This document shows positions 52,423 to 60,288 of a stretch of 64,000 nucleotides of DNA, in pieces (position 1 is the stretch's first letter; each line of letters starts with the position of its first letter). The notes beneath the pieces are model-generated. The model saw nothing but the letters and a program-made list of their open reading frames with translations. It was not told where the DNA came from and made no database searches. A program made the translations under genes and the position numbers. This DNA is from PHAA01 sp034927445 (GTDB lineage: Bacteria; Bacillota; Syntrophomonadia; Syntrophomonadales; Syntrophomonadaceae): contig JAYFPZ010000026.1 of the NCBI GenBank assembly GCA_034927445.1, forward strand, positions 80,690 through 144,689. The letters run 5' to 3'.

Positions 52423-53646
52423 CTACATCAACTTCGCGTTATAGTCGGCGGAGAAATGTTCAATGGTGCTTAAAACCGGGGAGGGGGCAGCTTGTCCAAG
52501 GCCGCACAGACAGGAGTAGGACATTACCCTGCCCAGTTTATTCAACAGCCCAACATCAGAAGATTTACCCTGGCCTGCATTAATCTTGTCCATAATGTCA
52601 TGCATGCGCATGGTTCCTTCTCTACAGGGAGCGCACTTACCACAAGATTCATGAGCAAAGAACTTGGCGATCCGGGCTGTCACATCCACCAGGTCGCGAG
52701 TCTCATCCAGCACAAATACCGCACCGGATCCAAGGGCGGCGCCAATAGCGGTCATAGCGTCAAAGCCAATGGGTGTATCCAGGTTGGCAGCGGGAATAAA
52801 TGCACCGGAGGTACCTCCGATTTGTACGGCTTTGAAGCCCTTGCCGCCTGCAATACCACCGCCAAATTCGTATATTACTTCTCTGATCGTGGTGCTGGTA
52901 GGAACTTCAAAGAAGGTTTTATTGACAACATCGCCGGTAAGGGTAACGATTTTGGTGCCAGGATAGGAAGGGGTGCCAATAGCGGCATACCAGGCGGCAC
53001 CTTTATCGACAATAACAGGGATGTTAGCGAAAGTCTCAACGTTGTTAACGATAGTAGGTTTGCCCCACAGTCCAATAACTGGCGGGAAGGGCGGTTTAAT
53101 GCGGGGCTCGCCGCGTTTGCCCTCGATTGATTCAATAAGGGCGGTTTCTTCACCGCATACATAGGCTCCTGCACCAAGGCGAACTTCAATTGAAAAATCT
53201 CCCAATACCCCTTGGGCCTTGGCCTGAGCTATAGCCTCTTTCAGGGTTTTCGCAACTGAAGGATATTCACCTCTGCAATAAATAAATCCTTGGGTAGCTC
53301 CGATAGCGTATCCGCAGATGGCCATACCTTCCAACAGGATATGGGGGTCGTTTTCCATGATTAACCGGTCTTTATAGGTACCGGGCTCACCTTCATCCGC
53401 GTTGCATATAACATATTTCTGATCGGCTTGAGCTTGATAGGCAAAGTTCCATTTCATACCGCAGTTGAAACCGGCTCCGCCACGGCCTCTGAGATTGGAA
53501 GCCTTAACTTCGTTGATAAGGTCTATTTGGTTCATACCACGGGCCTTAGTGAGTGAGTTGTAACCACCCACAGCAATATAATCGTCTATTTTCAGTGGGT
53601 CGATTTTTCCGTAATTACGCAGAACAATGCGCATTTCCTCGGCCAT
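52423..53646 (-). CDS. hydB: NADH-oxidising hydrogenase subunit HydB (NuoF-like, short form)
   Basis: 407 residues. FMN/NADH domain: GRGGAGFNCGMKWNF, CNADEGEPGTYKDR, GAGAYVCGEETALIESIEG; C-terminal 4Fe-4S motif SCGKCAPCREG with a distant C in SCLCGLG. It lacks the N-terminal thioredoxin-like 2Fe-2S domain and the C-terminal ferredoxin domain present in bifurcating HydB proteins of ~600 residues. That suits an enzyme using NADH without ferredoxin, as reported for Syntrophomonas wolfei Hyd1. AAAGGAGGA before the ATG. Confidence 0.93.
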   Translation of the reverse strand: MAEEMRIVLRNYGKIDPLKIDDYIAVGGYNSLTKARGMNQIDLINEVKASNLRGRGGAGFNCGMKWNFAYQAQADQKYVICNADEGEPGTYKDRLIMENDPHILLEGMAICGYAIGATQGFIYCRGEYPSVAKTLKEAIAQAKAQGVLGDFSIEVRLGAGAYVCGEETALIESIEGKRGEPRIKPPFPPVIGLWGKPTIVNNVETFANIPVIVDKGAAWYAAIGTPSYPGTKIVTLTGDVVNKTFFEVPTSTTIREVIYEFGGGIAGGKGFKAVQIGGTSGAFIPAANLDTPIGFDAMTAIGAALGSGAVFVLDETRDLVDVTARIAKFFAHESCGKCAPCREGTMRMHDIMDKINAGQGKSSDVGLLNKLGRVMSYSCLCGLGQAAPSPVLSTIEHFSADYNAKLM

Positions 53647-53708
53647 TTCTATGTCCTCCTTTCCTGATAAATCAGGTTCTTGTTGCTAGATTGGAACCTT
53701 CCAATTTC

Positions 53709-54152
53709 CTATTTGCATTCAGCGATAATGCCCGGAATCTTGGCTGGAGTTACATCCAGGTACGGTTTACCATTAATGGTTATTACGGGAGTGGCTTGGC
53801 ACTGACCCACGCATTCAGTGAATTCAAGGGTGAAAAGACCATCAGCCGTACTGCTGCCTATGCTAATTCCCAGTTCTTTTTCGAGGGCGGCGACTACTTC
53901 GGCGGCACCGGCAACGTGGCAGGGAGCGCTTTCGCATATCCGGATAATATTAGTATTACGGGGCTTTACTGAAAACATGGAATAAAATGTTGCCACTCCA
54001 TAAGCCTGTGAAGCTGGTTTGCCGAAAACTTTGGCAGCTTCAAGGATGGCTTCCTCAGGCAGATAACTGAGTTGTTCCTGGACGGCATGAAAAGCTTCTA
54101 TCATCCCGCCGGGTACCTCTGCATATTTCGCGAAAATATCCTGGTAATCCAT
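53709..54152 (-). CDS. hydC: Hydrogenase 2Fe-2S subunit HydC (NuoE-like)
   Basis: 147 residues with AAAGGAGG before the ATG. Thioredoxin-like 2Fe-2S protein with CESAPC near residue 83 and CVGQC near 123 (the C-x4-C...C-x3-C ligand set) and YGVATFYSMF. It relays electrons between HydB and HydA. First gene of hydC-hydB-hydA. No clear promoter was found; a sigma-54-like site at 54226-54242 has an 11-base spacer and was not accepted. Confidence 0.93.
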   Translation of the reverse strand: MDYQDIFAKYAEVPGGMIEAFHAVQEQLSYLPEEAILEAAKVFGKPASQAYGVATFYSMFSVKPRNTNIIRICESAPCHVAGAAEVVAALEKELGISIGSSTADGLFTLEFTECVGQCQATPVITINGKPYLDVTPAKIPGIIAECK

Positions 54153-54409
54153 TTCCTTATCCTCCTTTCCATAAAAATATCTTCTTATAATAATCTTTTA
54201 TATGACTACCCTTGTACGCCTTATAGCAACAGTGCTTGCCAAACCGTTCCTATTCAGGTTTCCAGGGTAGAAACATATTCCCATTTCACTACCATCATTC
54301 TATGTGAATAATATATCAATTACAATAAAAATATTTGGGGTGGCTGGTAAAATTGCAGATGAAAAACGCTTACCCGTGAGCAGGTTATTTACCCATACGG
54401 CTATATATC

Positions 54410-54424
54410 TGGCATGAATCTTGC
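54410..54424 (+). promoter_or_regulatory. Sigma-54 promoter of the first CoA-transferase
   Basis: TGGCATGAATCTTGC, ten bases between GG and GC, 73 bases before the ATG at 54497. Confidence 0.8.
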
Positions 54425-54496
54425 TGTAAATAACGGGGGAGAGATACGCCCGAAAATGATTGTCAACAAAAATTGCATATGCAAGGAGACTAAAGG

Positions 54497-55843
54497 ATGT
54501 TTGAGAGTGAATACAAACAAAAACTGAGGACACCCGATGAGGCTGTTGAGGTTATAAAATCTGGCGACTGGGTGGATTATATGATGTTCAATGCATACCC
54601 AAAAGCTTTGGACATAGCCTTGGCCAAACGCAAAGAAGAACTTTTCGGTGTACATATAAGAAGTGGGCTGTCGCTTCCGCCGCTTCCTGAAGTTCTTCAA
54701 TGCGATCCGACTATGGAACACTTTCGAAATGATAGCTGGCATTTCGGGGCCTTTGATGCTCAATTGGCCGATCAAGGAATCTGTAGTTATTTGCCTGTGC
54801 TTTACCATGAGATACCTGGTTATTATCGCAAACACGAAGTAGAGGTTGACATAGCGATGATGAGGGTATGTCCTATGGACAAATACGGCTATTTTAATTT
54901 TGGAATTAATGCATCTCATTGTGAAGCGGTACTTGAAAATTCGAAAATCAGTATTGTTGAAGAAAATGAGAGTATGCCGTATGTTTATGGAGGACAAGGT
55001 AACCAGATTCACATTTCAGAGATAGATTATATTGTCAGAGGTGAAAATGAACCAATGGCCAATACTCCGGTTTTGGAGGCTTCCGCTGTGGAGAAAAAAA
55101 TTGCTAATCATCTTATAAAAGATATACATGATGGTTGTTGCATTCAATTGGGGATAGGCAAATTACCAAATTATCTAGGCAAACAGATTGCAAGGTCCGG
55201 GATTAAAGATTTGGGGGTTCATACCGAGATGATGGTGGATGCCTATATGGAGATGTGGGAGAATGGTTGTATAAACGGAGTTAGAAAAGAACTGGATCGC
55301 AAGAAGATGGTATGTGCTTTTGCCCTTGGCTCCCCCAAACTATATGAATTTATGGATCGTAATCCTATGATTGCCTGCTATTCTGTAGACTACACTAATA
55401 ATCCCTACATTATTTCACGGATTTCCAATATGATATCTATCAATGCGTGCTTGGAAGTGGATTTCTACGGGCAGGTAAACTCTGAGATGCAGGGAAATCG
55501 GCAGTTGACCGGGACCGGCGGGCAATGGGACTTTGTATATGGCGCTTATAAATCAAATGGTGGTAAAAGTTTTCTTTGTATGCCTTCCACTTTTAAGGCG
55601 AAGGATGGTTCAACTGTATCCAAGATTCGACCAGTTTTAACTCCAGGTGCAGCCTGTTCGGAATCCCGTCAATTTGCTCACTATATTGTTACCGAATATG
55701 GCATGGCTTTAATGAAATGCCAGTCGATCTGGCAAAGAGTTGAGAACCTTATAAATATAGCTCACCCCGACTTCCGGGATGAACTTATCAAGGATGCTGG
55801 AAAAATGGGATTATGGAAAAAGACTAATAAGATTAGGCAATAA
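54497..55843 (+). CDS. Acetyl-CoA hydrolase/transferase family CoA-transferase (butyryl-CoA:acetate type), copy 1
   Basis: 448 residues. Moves CoA between acyl-CoA and acetate or a related acid; in a butyrate-oxidising cell it would activate butyrate with acetyl-CoA. The active-site glutamate is E244 in VHTEMM, and the glycine-rich CoA-binding loop is GTGGQWDF near residue 345. N-terminus EYKQKLRTPDEAVEVIKSGD and C-terminal IAHPDFRDELI are typical of the family. AAGGAG precedes the ATG. A second gene with the same layout lies at 61848. It is driven by a sigma-54 promoter. Confidence 0.9.
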   Translation: MFESEYKQKLRTPDEAVEVIKSGDWVDYMMFNAYPKALDIALAKRKEELFGVHIRSGLSLPPLPEVLQCDPTMEHFRNDSWHFGAFDAQLADQGICSYLPVLYHEIPGYYRKHEVEVDIAMMRVCPMDKYGYFNFGINASHCEAVLENSKISIVEENESMPYVYGGQGNQIHISEIDYIVRGENEPMANTPVLEASAVEKKIANHLIKDIHDGCCIQLGIGKLPNYLGKQIARSGIKDLGVHTEMMVDAYMEMWENGCINGVRKELDRKKMVCAFALGSPKLYEFMDRNPMIACYSVDYTNNPYIISRISNMISINACLEVDFYGQVNSEMQGNRQLTGTGGQWDFVYGAYKSNGGKSFLCMPSTFKAKDGSTVSKIRPVLTPGAACSESRQFAHYIVTEYGMALMKCQSIWQRVENLINIAHPDFRDELIKDAGKMGLWKKTNKIRQ

Positions 55844-55879
55844 TACGTCCTCTAATTCTCTTCTATAATATGTAACGAC

Positions 55880-56100
55880 AAAAAAGGAGCCGGTTGACTT
55901 CCAGGTGGCTCAGCCGCAAGTCACTGGCTGCTACCCAAACATCGCAGGCCAGCAGTGATTCAATACCGTAGGTTATAACAGATACCCTGACAGGCCATGA
56001 CTTATAGGTTTTCTACAGCGCTGTTTTTCCATTAACCCGTAGGGATCAATCATATCTGGAGTCATATTCTTGCTTATGCGCTGGCCATGGTTGTAAATTT
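55880..56100 (-). pseudogene. Decayed crotonase (enoyl-CoA hydratase family) remnant
   Basis: Translating the minus strand in pieces gives DPYGLMEKQRCRKPISHGLSGY, a frame change, then GIESLLACDVWVAASDLRLS and HLEVNR. These match the middle of crotonase-fold proteins (DPxG...KP...GxG, G-E-L-xLACDI-V-AA, E-V-x-R). Stops and a frameshift interrupt it, and the ends are missing. Not functional. It lies between the CoA-transferase and a transposase remnant. (No run quoted exceeds 22 residues in the product; positions are approximate.). Confidence 0.55.
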
Positions 56101-56193
56101 AAAGTACAATTATTTTTCATCTTATTATTTTCTCCTTGGGAATTAACATTTTGCTAAAGAGTTTGAGCTGATTTATAAGTAATTATTATTATC

Positions 56194-56227
56194 AAAAGGG
56201 ATGCCGAAATAATTGGCATCCCTTTTG
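56194..56227 (+). terminator. Terminator downstream of the CoA-transferase region
   Basis: AAAAGGGATGCC-GAAATAATT-GGCATCCCTTTT, perfect 12-bp stem. It works in either direction. Confidence 0.7.
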
Positions 56228-56284
56228 TCTCAAATTCTCAACCATATAATTCCCGGCGATATACCGATAAAGAGGAGTATTTTC

Positions 56285-56428
56285 ATGTCTAAAAAGAACC
56301 AATACAGTGCAGCAGAAAAACTAGTCATATTACAAGAACTTAAAATGGAACAGTCTATACGTTTAGATGTTGCTCAAAAGTACGATATTAGCTTAAAACA
56401 TTTTGGCAAAATGACGGCATCGTTATAA
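56285..56428 (+). pseudogene. Truncated transposase N-terminus (IS3-type OrfA-like)
   Basis: 47 residues, GAGGAG before the ATG. MSKKNQYSAAEKLVILQELK followed by a helix-turn-helix (VAQKYDISLKHFGK) resembles the start of IS3-family OrfA. The frame ends soon after, and no OrfB or inverted repeat was found nearby, so it is an insertion-sequence remnant. Confidence 0.6.
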
Positions 56429-56456
56429 ATTATATGGATATGAGAAATTAGAGATT

Positions 56457-57536
56457 CTATCTTTCATAGGGAGTGATCACCCATTTGAGGCAGCCCTCTT
56501 TTTTGTTGCCGAAAACGTCATAGCCTTTGACGATGTCGTTTAGAGGCTCCTTATGGGTCATTAGGAATTTGGTATTAATTTTTCCATCCTGAATAAGTTT
56601 GATTAATTCTGGCATGTGGTTCACCGGGACAAATCCCATGCTGATAGTGATGTTTTTAACCCAGAGCGTGTTTAGCGGCAATGTTACTGGTTTTGCATAA
56701 ATACCAAGGGTGCAGACGTTTCCGCCGATCCTGACCGCTTGAAGGGCAGTCAACAGGGTTTCTTCTGATCCGACTGCTTCAATGACTCTATCAGCACCAC
56801 GTCCATCTGTTAATTCACGTACTTTTTCTAACACATCGATTTCCGTGGGATTCAGCGCAATATCGGCGATACCTTCCTTTAAGCACACATCAAGCCTTGA
56901 CTGAATCGGATCGACTATAATGATCTGTGCAGGCTCCCATAATTTGGCGGTTATTGCCGCACATATTCCAACTGGTCCAGCTGCGATTATAAGGACAGTG
57001 TCCCCCGATTGAATATGAACCTGTTCGCTGCCAAAGTAACCTGTAGATAGGATGTCGCCGACAAATAGCATGTCTTCTTCTGTAAAACCTTCAGGAATTT
57101 TATGCATATAATTGGCGGCATAAGGTAAACGAACATACTCGGCCTGACATCCGTCAAGCGTTGGTGCGCCGCCTGCCTTATTTGTTCCGAAGCAGGTGCA
57201 TTCTGGGTCGGTACAATGGTAATACAGACCCTGCTTACAGTAAAAACATTCACCGCAAAAGGCAACACAGGAAACAGCTACCTTGTCTCCAACCTTAAAA
57301 TTACTAATGGCCGAACCAAGTTCCTCTATTTCCCCACAGAACTCGTGTCCAACAATATGCGGAGGTTGAACGCCTGTATGCCCATTGGTAATATGAATGT
57401 CACTGCCGCAGATTGTAGATAGCGTAACCTTTACAATGGCATCAGTTGCTTTGATAATCTTTGGCACCGGAGCGGCAGCCAAGCTGATCTTTCCTGGGGC
57501 TTGATACTTTAGGACTTTCATCGTTTCCGGTTTCAT
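56457..57536 (-). CDS. Zinc-dependent alcohol dehydrogenase (medium-chain, secondary-alcohol type)
   Basis: 359 residues from ATG 57536; GGGAGG lies 7 bases upstream, while the ATG at 57542 abuts it. Catalytic Zn ligands: C in STICGSDIH, H-E in VGHEFCGE, D in VGDIL; structural-site cysteines in CGECFYCKQGLYYHC. Rossmann motif AAGPVGICAAI and D in IIVDP favour NAD(P). Similar to isopropanol/butanediol-type dehydrogenases; the substrate is unknown. A sigma-54-like promoter lies at 57613-57628. Confidence 0.87.
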   Translation of the reverse strand: MKPETMKVLKYQAPGKISLAAAPVPKIIKATDAIVKVTLSTICGSDIHITNGHTGVQPPHIVGHEFCGEIEELGSAISNFKVGDKVAVSCVAFCGECFYCKQGLYYHCTDPECTCFGTNKAGGAPTLDGCQAEYVRLPYAANYMHKIPEGFTEEDMLFVGDILSTGYFGSEQVHIQSGDTVLIIAAGPVGICAAITAKLWEPAQIIIVDPIQSRLDVCLKEGIADIALNPTEIDVLEKVRELTDGRGADRVIEAVGSEETLLTALQAVRIGGNVCTLGIYAKPVTLPLNTLWVKNITISMGFVPVNHMPELIKLIQDGKINTKFLMTHKEPLNDIVKGYDVFGNKKEGCLKWVITPYER

Positions 57537-57612
57537 CTTCATTCCTCCCGCTTTCTATATTTTAGTTAATCCCTCTTCGATTCTTTCCATCCTTTCCATA
57601 AATTGTTTAAAA

Positions 57613-57628
57613 GCAATATTTATGCCAA
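57613..57628 (-). promoter_or_regulatory. Candidate sigma-54 promoter of the alcohol dehydrogenase
   Basis: Minus strand TTGGCATAAATATTGC, ten bases between GG and GC, 77 bases before ATG 57536. It lies inside a 37-codon frame of unknown value (57555-57668), so the match could be by chance. Confidence 0.55.
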
Positions 57629-57856
57629 GCCGTTCAGAACTTAATAGTGCTACGATGACTGGTTCCATCACCAGGCGTATCGGTTGATCTTAAATATTTG
57701 TGTAGGATTACCTAACGGTGTTGTCATATTAAACAATGGTTCTATTTTAGATGGATTGATTTGATTTTTTTACGGAAAGGTCCCGGATGTCCTTGTACTG
57801 ACTTTTCACCTTGATTATTAACCCATAATTCATAGGTTATCTTCTATTTATAAAGG

Positions 57857-57871
57857 TGGCATATTTGTTGC
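57857..57871 (+). promoter_or_regulatory. Sigma-54 promoter of hbd
   Basis: TGGCATATTTGTTGC with ten bases between GG and GC, about 224 bases before the hbd ATG, so the message has a long leader that contains a small frame (57961-58089). Confidence 0.75.
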
Positions 57872-57960
57872 AATCGTATGGTGGAGCAGAATAACTAAGC
57901 AAGGATCATATTGGAAAGTGAAGACTAACATTAGGGGGTGATATTTAGAAAGGAGAATGC

Positions 57961-58089
57961 GTGTGGATTGTATGTGCTTTGATAGCTGTCCTGCGTTTAT
58001 TCATAAGATCAGGCTATAGTATGGTTCACTCTTGTATTATATGTTTATCAAAATTTATAAATGAGGTGGATTGCAAAAGGGGGAAATAA
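57961..58089 (+). CDS. Possible leader ORF before hbd
   Basis: 42 codons, GTG start with AAAGGAG 5 bases before it. It is hydrophobic at first (VWIVCALIAVLRLFIRSGYS) and its stop ends 5 bases before the hbd ATG, so translation may be coupled. No similarity is known to me; it may be chance. Confidence 0.25.
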   Translation: MWIVCALIAVLRLFIRSGYSMVHSCIICLSKFINEVDCKRGK

Positions 58090-58094
58090 CAACC

Positions 58095-58949
58095 ATGAAT
58101 ATTAAAAAAATTGGCGTATTAGGTGCAGGCACAATGGGGCAAGGCATTGTTCAAATTAGTGCGGAAGCGGGTTTCACCGTTGTCATGGTAGATATTGCTC
58201 AAAACATAGTGGATGGAGCTATGAAGCGCACTACCAAGACCTGGGATAAGGCCATAGAAAAAGGAAAGATTACCGAGGAGGCCAAAAAGCAAAATCTTCA
58301 GAGAATTACCGCGGGTACAGATATGAAGTTGTTCAGTGATTGCGATGTCGTCATTGAAGCTGTTTTTGAGGAAATAGGCATCAAGACAAGCGCATTTAAA
58401 CAATTGGATGCAATTTGTCCCGCCCATACCATTTTGGCAACCAATACTTCAGCGTTAAGCATTACAGAGATTGCAGCATCTACCAAGCGAAGCAAAACGA
58501 GTTTGGGCATGCACTTCTTTAATCCAGTACCGGCAATGAAGCTGGTAGAGGTCATTCCTGCTGCTGAAACTTCGGAAGAAGTAGTGGAAACTATTATGGA
58601 TCTGTGTAAGAAGATTGGCAAAGATCCGGTGAGAGCTAAGGATACTCCGGGATTCCTGGTCAACCGCATCCTAACACCCTATATGGCTGAGGCGATGATA
58701 GCTTACCAGGAAGGGTTGGCTTCGGCTGCTGATATTGATAAAGCTATGAAGTATGGTGCGGGAATGCCTATGGGTCCATTGGCTTTGGCTGATATGGTGG
58801 GCTTGGACGTATGCTTGCATGTAGGAGAGTATTTCTTGAATGAATTCGGTGATTCAAAATATCGTCCTGCACTTGCATTAAAACAGAAGGTACGGGCTGG
58901 TCATTTAGGAATTAAAACAGGTAAGGGGTTCTATGATTATTCCAAGTAA
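58095..58949 (+). CDS. hbd: 3-hydroxybutyryl-CoA dehydrogenase
   Basis: 284 residues from ATG 58095, the usual length. NAD-binding start KIGVLGAGTMGQGIVQISA with D in VVMVDI, catalytic histidine in LGMHFFNPVPAMKLVEVI and KDTPGFLVNRIL; the C-terminal dimer domain has MPMGPLALADMVGLDV. It oxidises (S)-3-hydroxybutyryl-CoA to acetoacetyl-CoA in butyrate breakdown, producing NADH. AAAGGGGG lies 11 bases upstream. The 3' relic of a crotonase gene follows directly. Confidence 0.95.
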   Translation: MNIKKIGVLGAGTMGQGIVQISAEAGFTVVMVDIAQNIVDGAMKRTTKTWDKAIEKGKITEEAKKQNLQRITAGTDMKLFSDCDVVIEAVFEEIGIKTSAFKQLDAICPAHTILATNTSALSITEIAASTKRSKTSLGMHFFNPVPAMKLVEVIPAAETSEEVVETIMDLCKKIGKDPVRAKDTPGFLVNRILTPYMAEAMIAYQEGLASAADIDKAMKYGAGMPMGPLALADMVGLDVCLHVGEYFLNEFGDSKYRPALALKQKVRAGHLGIKTGKGFYDYSK

Positions 58950-58959
58950 TGTGGTTGCC

Positions 58960-59071
58960 ATACGGACTCTTAGATGAACAACTGGTCAATGTTTTGCTCT
59001 ACTAAAGATCAAAAAAAGAAGGCATGAAAGCATTTCTGGAAAAAAGAAAGCCCCAGTATACAGGTAAGTAA
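58960..59071 (+). pseudogene. 3' remnant of a crotonase (enoyl-CoA hydratase) gene
   Basis: After the hbd stop the sequence can be read, with a frameshift at a run of seven A (59011-59017), as EQLVNV, CSTKDQK, then EGMKAFLEKRKPQYTGK and a stop at 59069. This is the standard C-terminus of short-chain crotonase (EDQKEGMKAFLEKRKPxF-GK). The rest of the gene is missing. It suggests an ancestral hbd-crt pair. Confidence 0.6.
58983..58997 (+). promoter_or_regulatory. Weak candidate sigma-54 promoter before the acetate transporter
   Basis: TGGTCAATGTTTTGC has the strict GG-N10-GC spacing, but it lies within the crotonase remnant and the -24 box is not ideal, so it may be chance. Confidence 0.3.
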
Positions 59072-59215
59072 GGGCGCAGAAATGTAAGGCCTCAGAAGTC
59101 CAATGTGGAAACGAACAATTAGGATTCACCCAAAATTACACAAAGTTTAATATACAAAGAGATAGGTTGTCCTTAAGTGAAATGAAAAAAAGGTATATTA
59201 AAGGGAGGAATTTTA

Positions 59216-59812
59216 ATGTCAGAAAATGGACATGGATGGGCGAACCCTGCCCCAGCAGGACTTTTTGCATTGGCTATAGCAGATATTTGTTTTTATGCAG
59301 CCTTGTCGGGCAAGATAGCACTAGGTGGATTGGCATTATTGGGTTTATGGATGCTCGGTGGATTTGTGGTTCAGGTGATAGTAGGGATAGTCGAATTAAA
59401 AAATGGAGAGCTCGCTGGTGGTAACGTATTTACAATCTTCGCATGTTTCTTTATGTTTACTGGTGGGTTGGAATTTATATTCAAGTATTTCGCATTAATG
59501 AATAAATGGCCACTCGACGCATTAATTGACGGTTATGCTTGGCTGGGATTATCGTTTATAGTTATTGCTTTTACTCCATCTTATTTAAAGAAGTCCGTTC
59601 TTCCTATGGGTTTACTATTCATCGCATTCGATGTTGCGCTGCCTATTATTGCATTGTGCGATCTTGGGATTATCGGACATTCTTATATAATTTATGCAGC
59701 CTATCTGTGCATTGTCGGCGCATTCCTGGCGACTTGGACAGCAGCGGGTATTCTTGTCAATACCGCTTGCGGTAAATCCGTAATTCCACTTCCCGGTCCA
59801 ATGTTAAAATAG
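59216..59812 (+). CDS. Acetate transporter of the GPR1/FUN34/SatP family
   Basis: 198 residues; AAAGGGAGG 6 bases before the ATG. Six transmembrane segments, with the family motif NPAPAGL (usually N-P-A-P-L-G) at the N-terminus and FTGGLEFIFKYF in the middle. It carries acetate or related monocarboxylates with protons across the membrane. In a butyrate-oxidising cell it would export the acetate produced. Transcribed with or near the hbd region. Confidence 0.88.
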   Translation: MSENGHGWANPAPAGLFALAIADICFYAALSGKIALGGLALLGLWMLGGFVVQVIVGIVELKNGELAGGNVFTIFACFFMFTGGLEFIFKYFALMNKWPLDALIDGYAWLGLSFIVIAFTPSYLKKSVLPMGLLFIAFDVALPIIALCDLGIIGHSYIIYAAYLCIVGAFLATWTAAGILVNTACGKSVIPLPGPMLK

Positions 59813-59853
59813 GCGCAATATATAATGATCAGTAAAAATTCATTATTAGTAGC

Positions 59854-59884
59854 AACCCGGCGTTTTTTAACACCGGGTTTTCTT
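59854..59884 (+). terminator. Terminator after the acetate transporter
   Basis: AACCCGG-CGTTTTTTAACA-CCGGGTT followed by TTCTTCT. Forty bases after the stop. Confidence 0.8.
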
Positions 59885-59936
59885 CTACGCTTCTTTTATA
59901 AACTATATAAACTCAAATAGGTTAACTCTTAAAATA

Positions 59937-59973
59937 GGACTTCTGCAAGGATTTTAGTGCATGGCAGAAGTCC
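59937..59973. promoter_or_regulatory. Perfect 10-bp inverted repeat in the gap before the ACAD-like gene
   Basis: GGACTTCTGC (59937-59946) and GCAGAAGTCC (59964-59973) around a 17-base loop. Role unknown. Confidence 0.4.
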
Positions 59974-60116
59974 TTGGCGTTTTAACAGCCTCCCGTGACC
60001 GATTCCGACAGGGGAAGATTGGGGACGAAAGTGCTAATAAAGACAACACTGTAAAAAAGTACAACATACTAAATAGTTGAGTTTACTTACTTTCTATGGG
60101 CAGATGTACGGCGGAG

Positions 60117-60131
60117 CATGTTTGGAACATG
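60117..60131. promoter_or_regulatory. CATGTT-TGG-AACATG palindrome near the ACAD-like promoter
   Basis: Perfect inverted repeat 20 bases upstream of the -24 box at 60151. A similar GGAGCATGTTTnnACTC stretch occurs upstream of the sigma-54 activator near 1585. Possibly an activator site, but close to the promoter. Confidence 0.35.
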
Positions 60132-60150
60132 TTTTATACTCAATATTTTT

Positions 60151-60166
60151 TTGGCATATTAATTGC
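60151..60166 (+). promoter_or_regulatory. Sigma-54 promoter of the truncated acyl-CoA dehydrogenase
   Basis: TTGGCATATTAATTGC, ten bases between GG and GC, 123 bases before the ATG. Confidence 0.8.
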
Positions 60167-60288
60167 ATGTAATAGTTGTCAATGAGCATTAACCCCAGAT
60201 AACCCAGGGGAATACGCGTTATCAGAGTAGAAAGTTCAGTCGGAGTATAAAGTAAGACTAAAGGTCAATAAAATTAAAGGAGAAGCGA

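Noticed and set aside
54226..54242. Sigma-54-like site upstream of hydC (minus strand TTGGCAAGCACTGTTGC)
   Set aside because: The spacing between GG and GC is 11 instead of 10, and sigma-54 is strict about it.
54401..55012. 203-codon frame on the minus strand
   Set aside because: Antisense shadow of the CoA-transferase, no start signal.
57555..57668. 37-codon frame on the minus strand upstream of the alcohol dehydrogenase
   Set aside because: No ribosome binding site and no family recognised; may be a gene remnant, but not supportable. It contains the sigma-54-like site.
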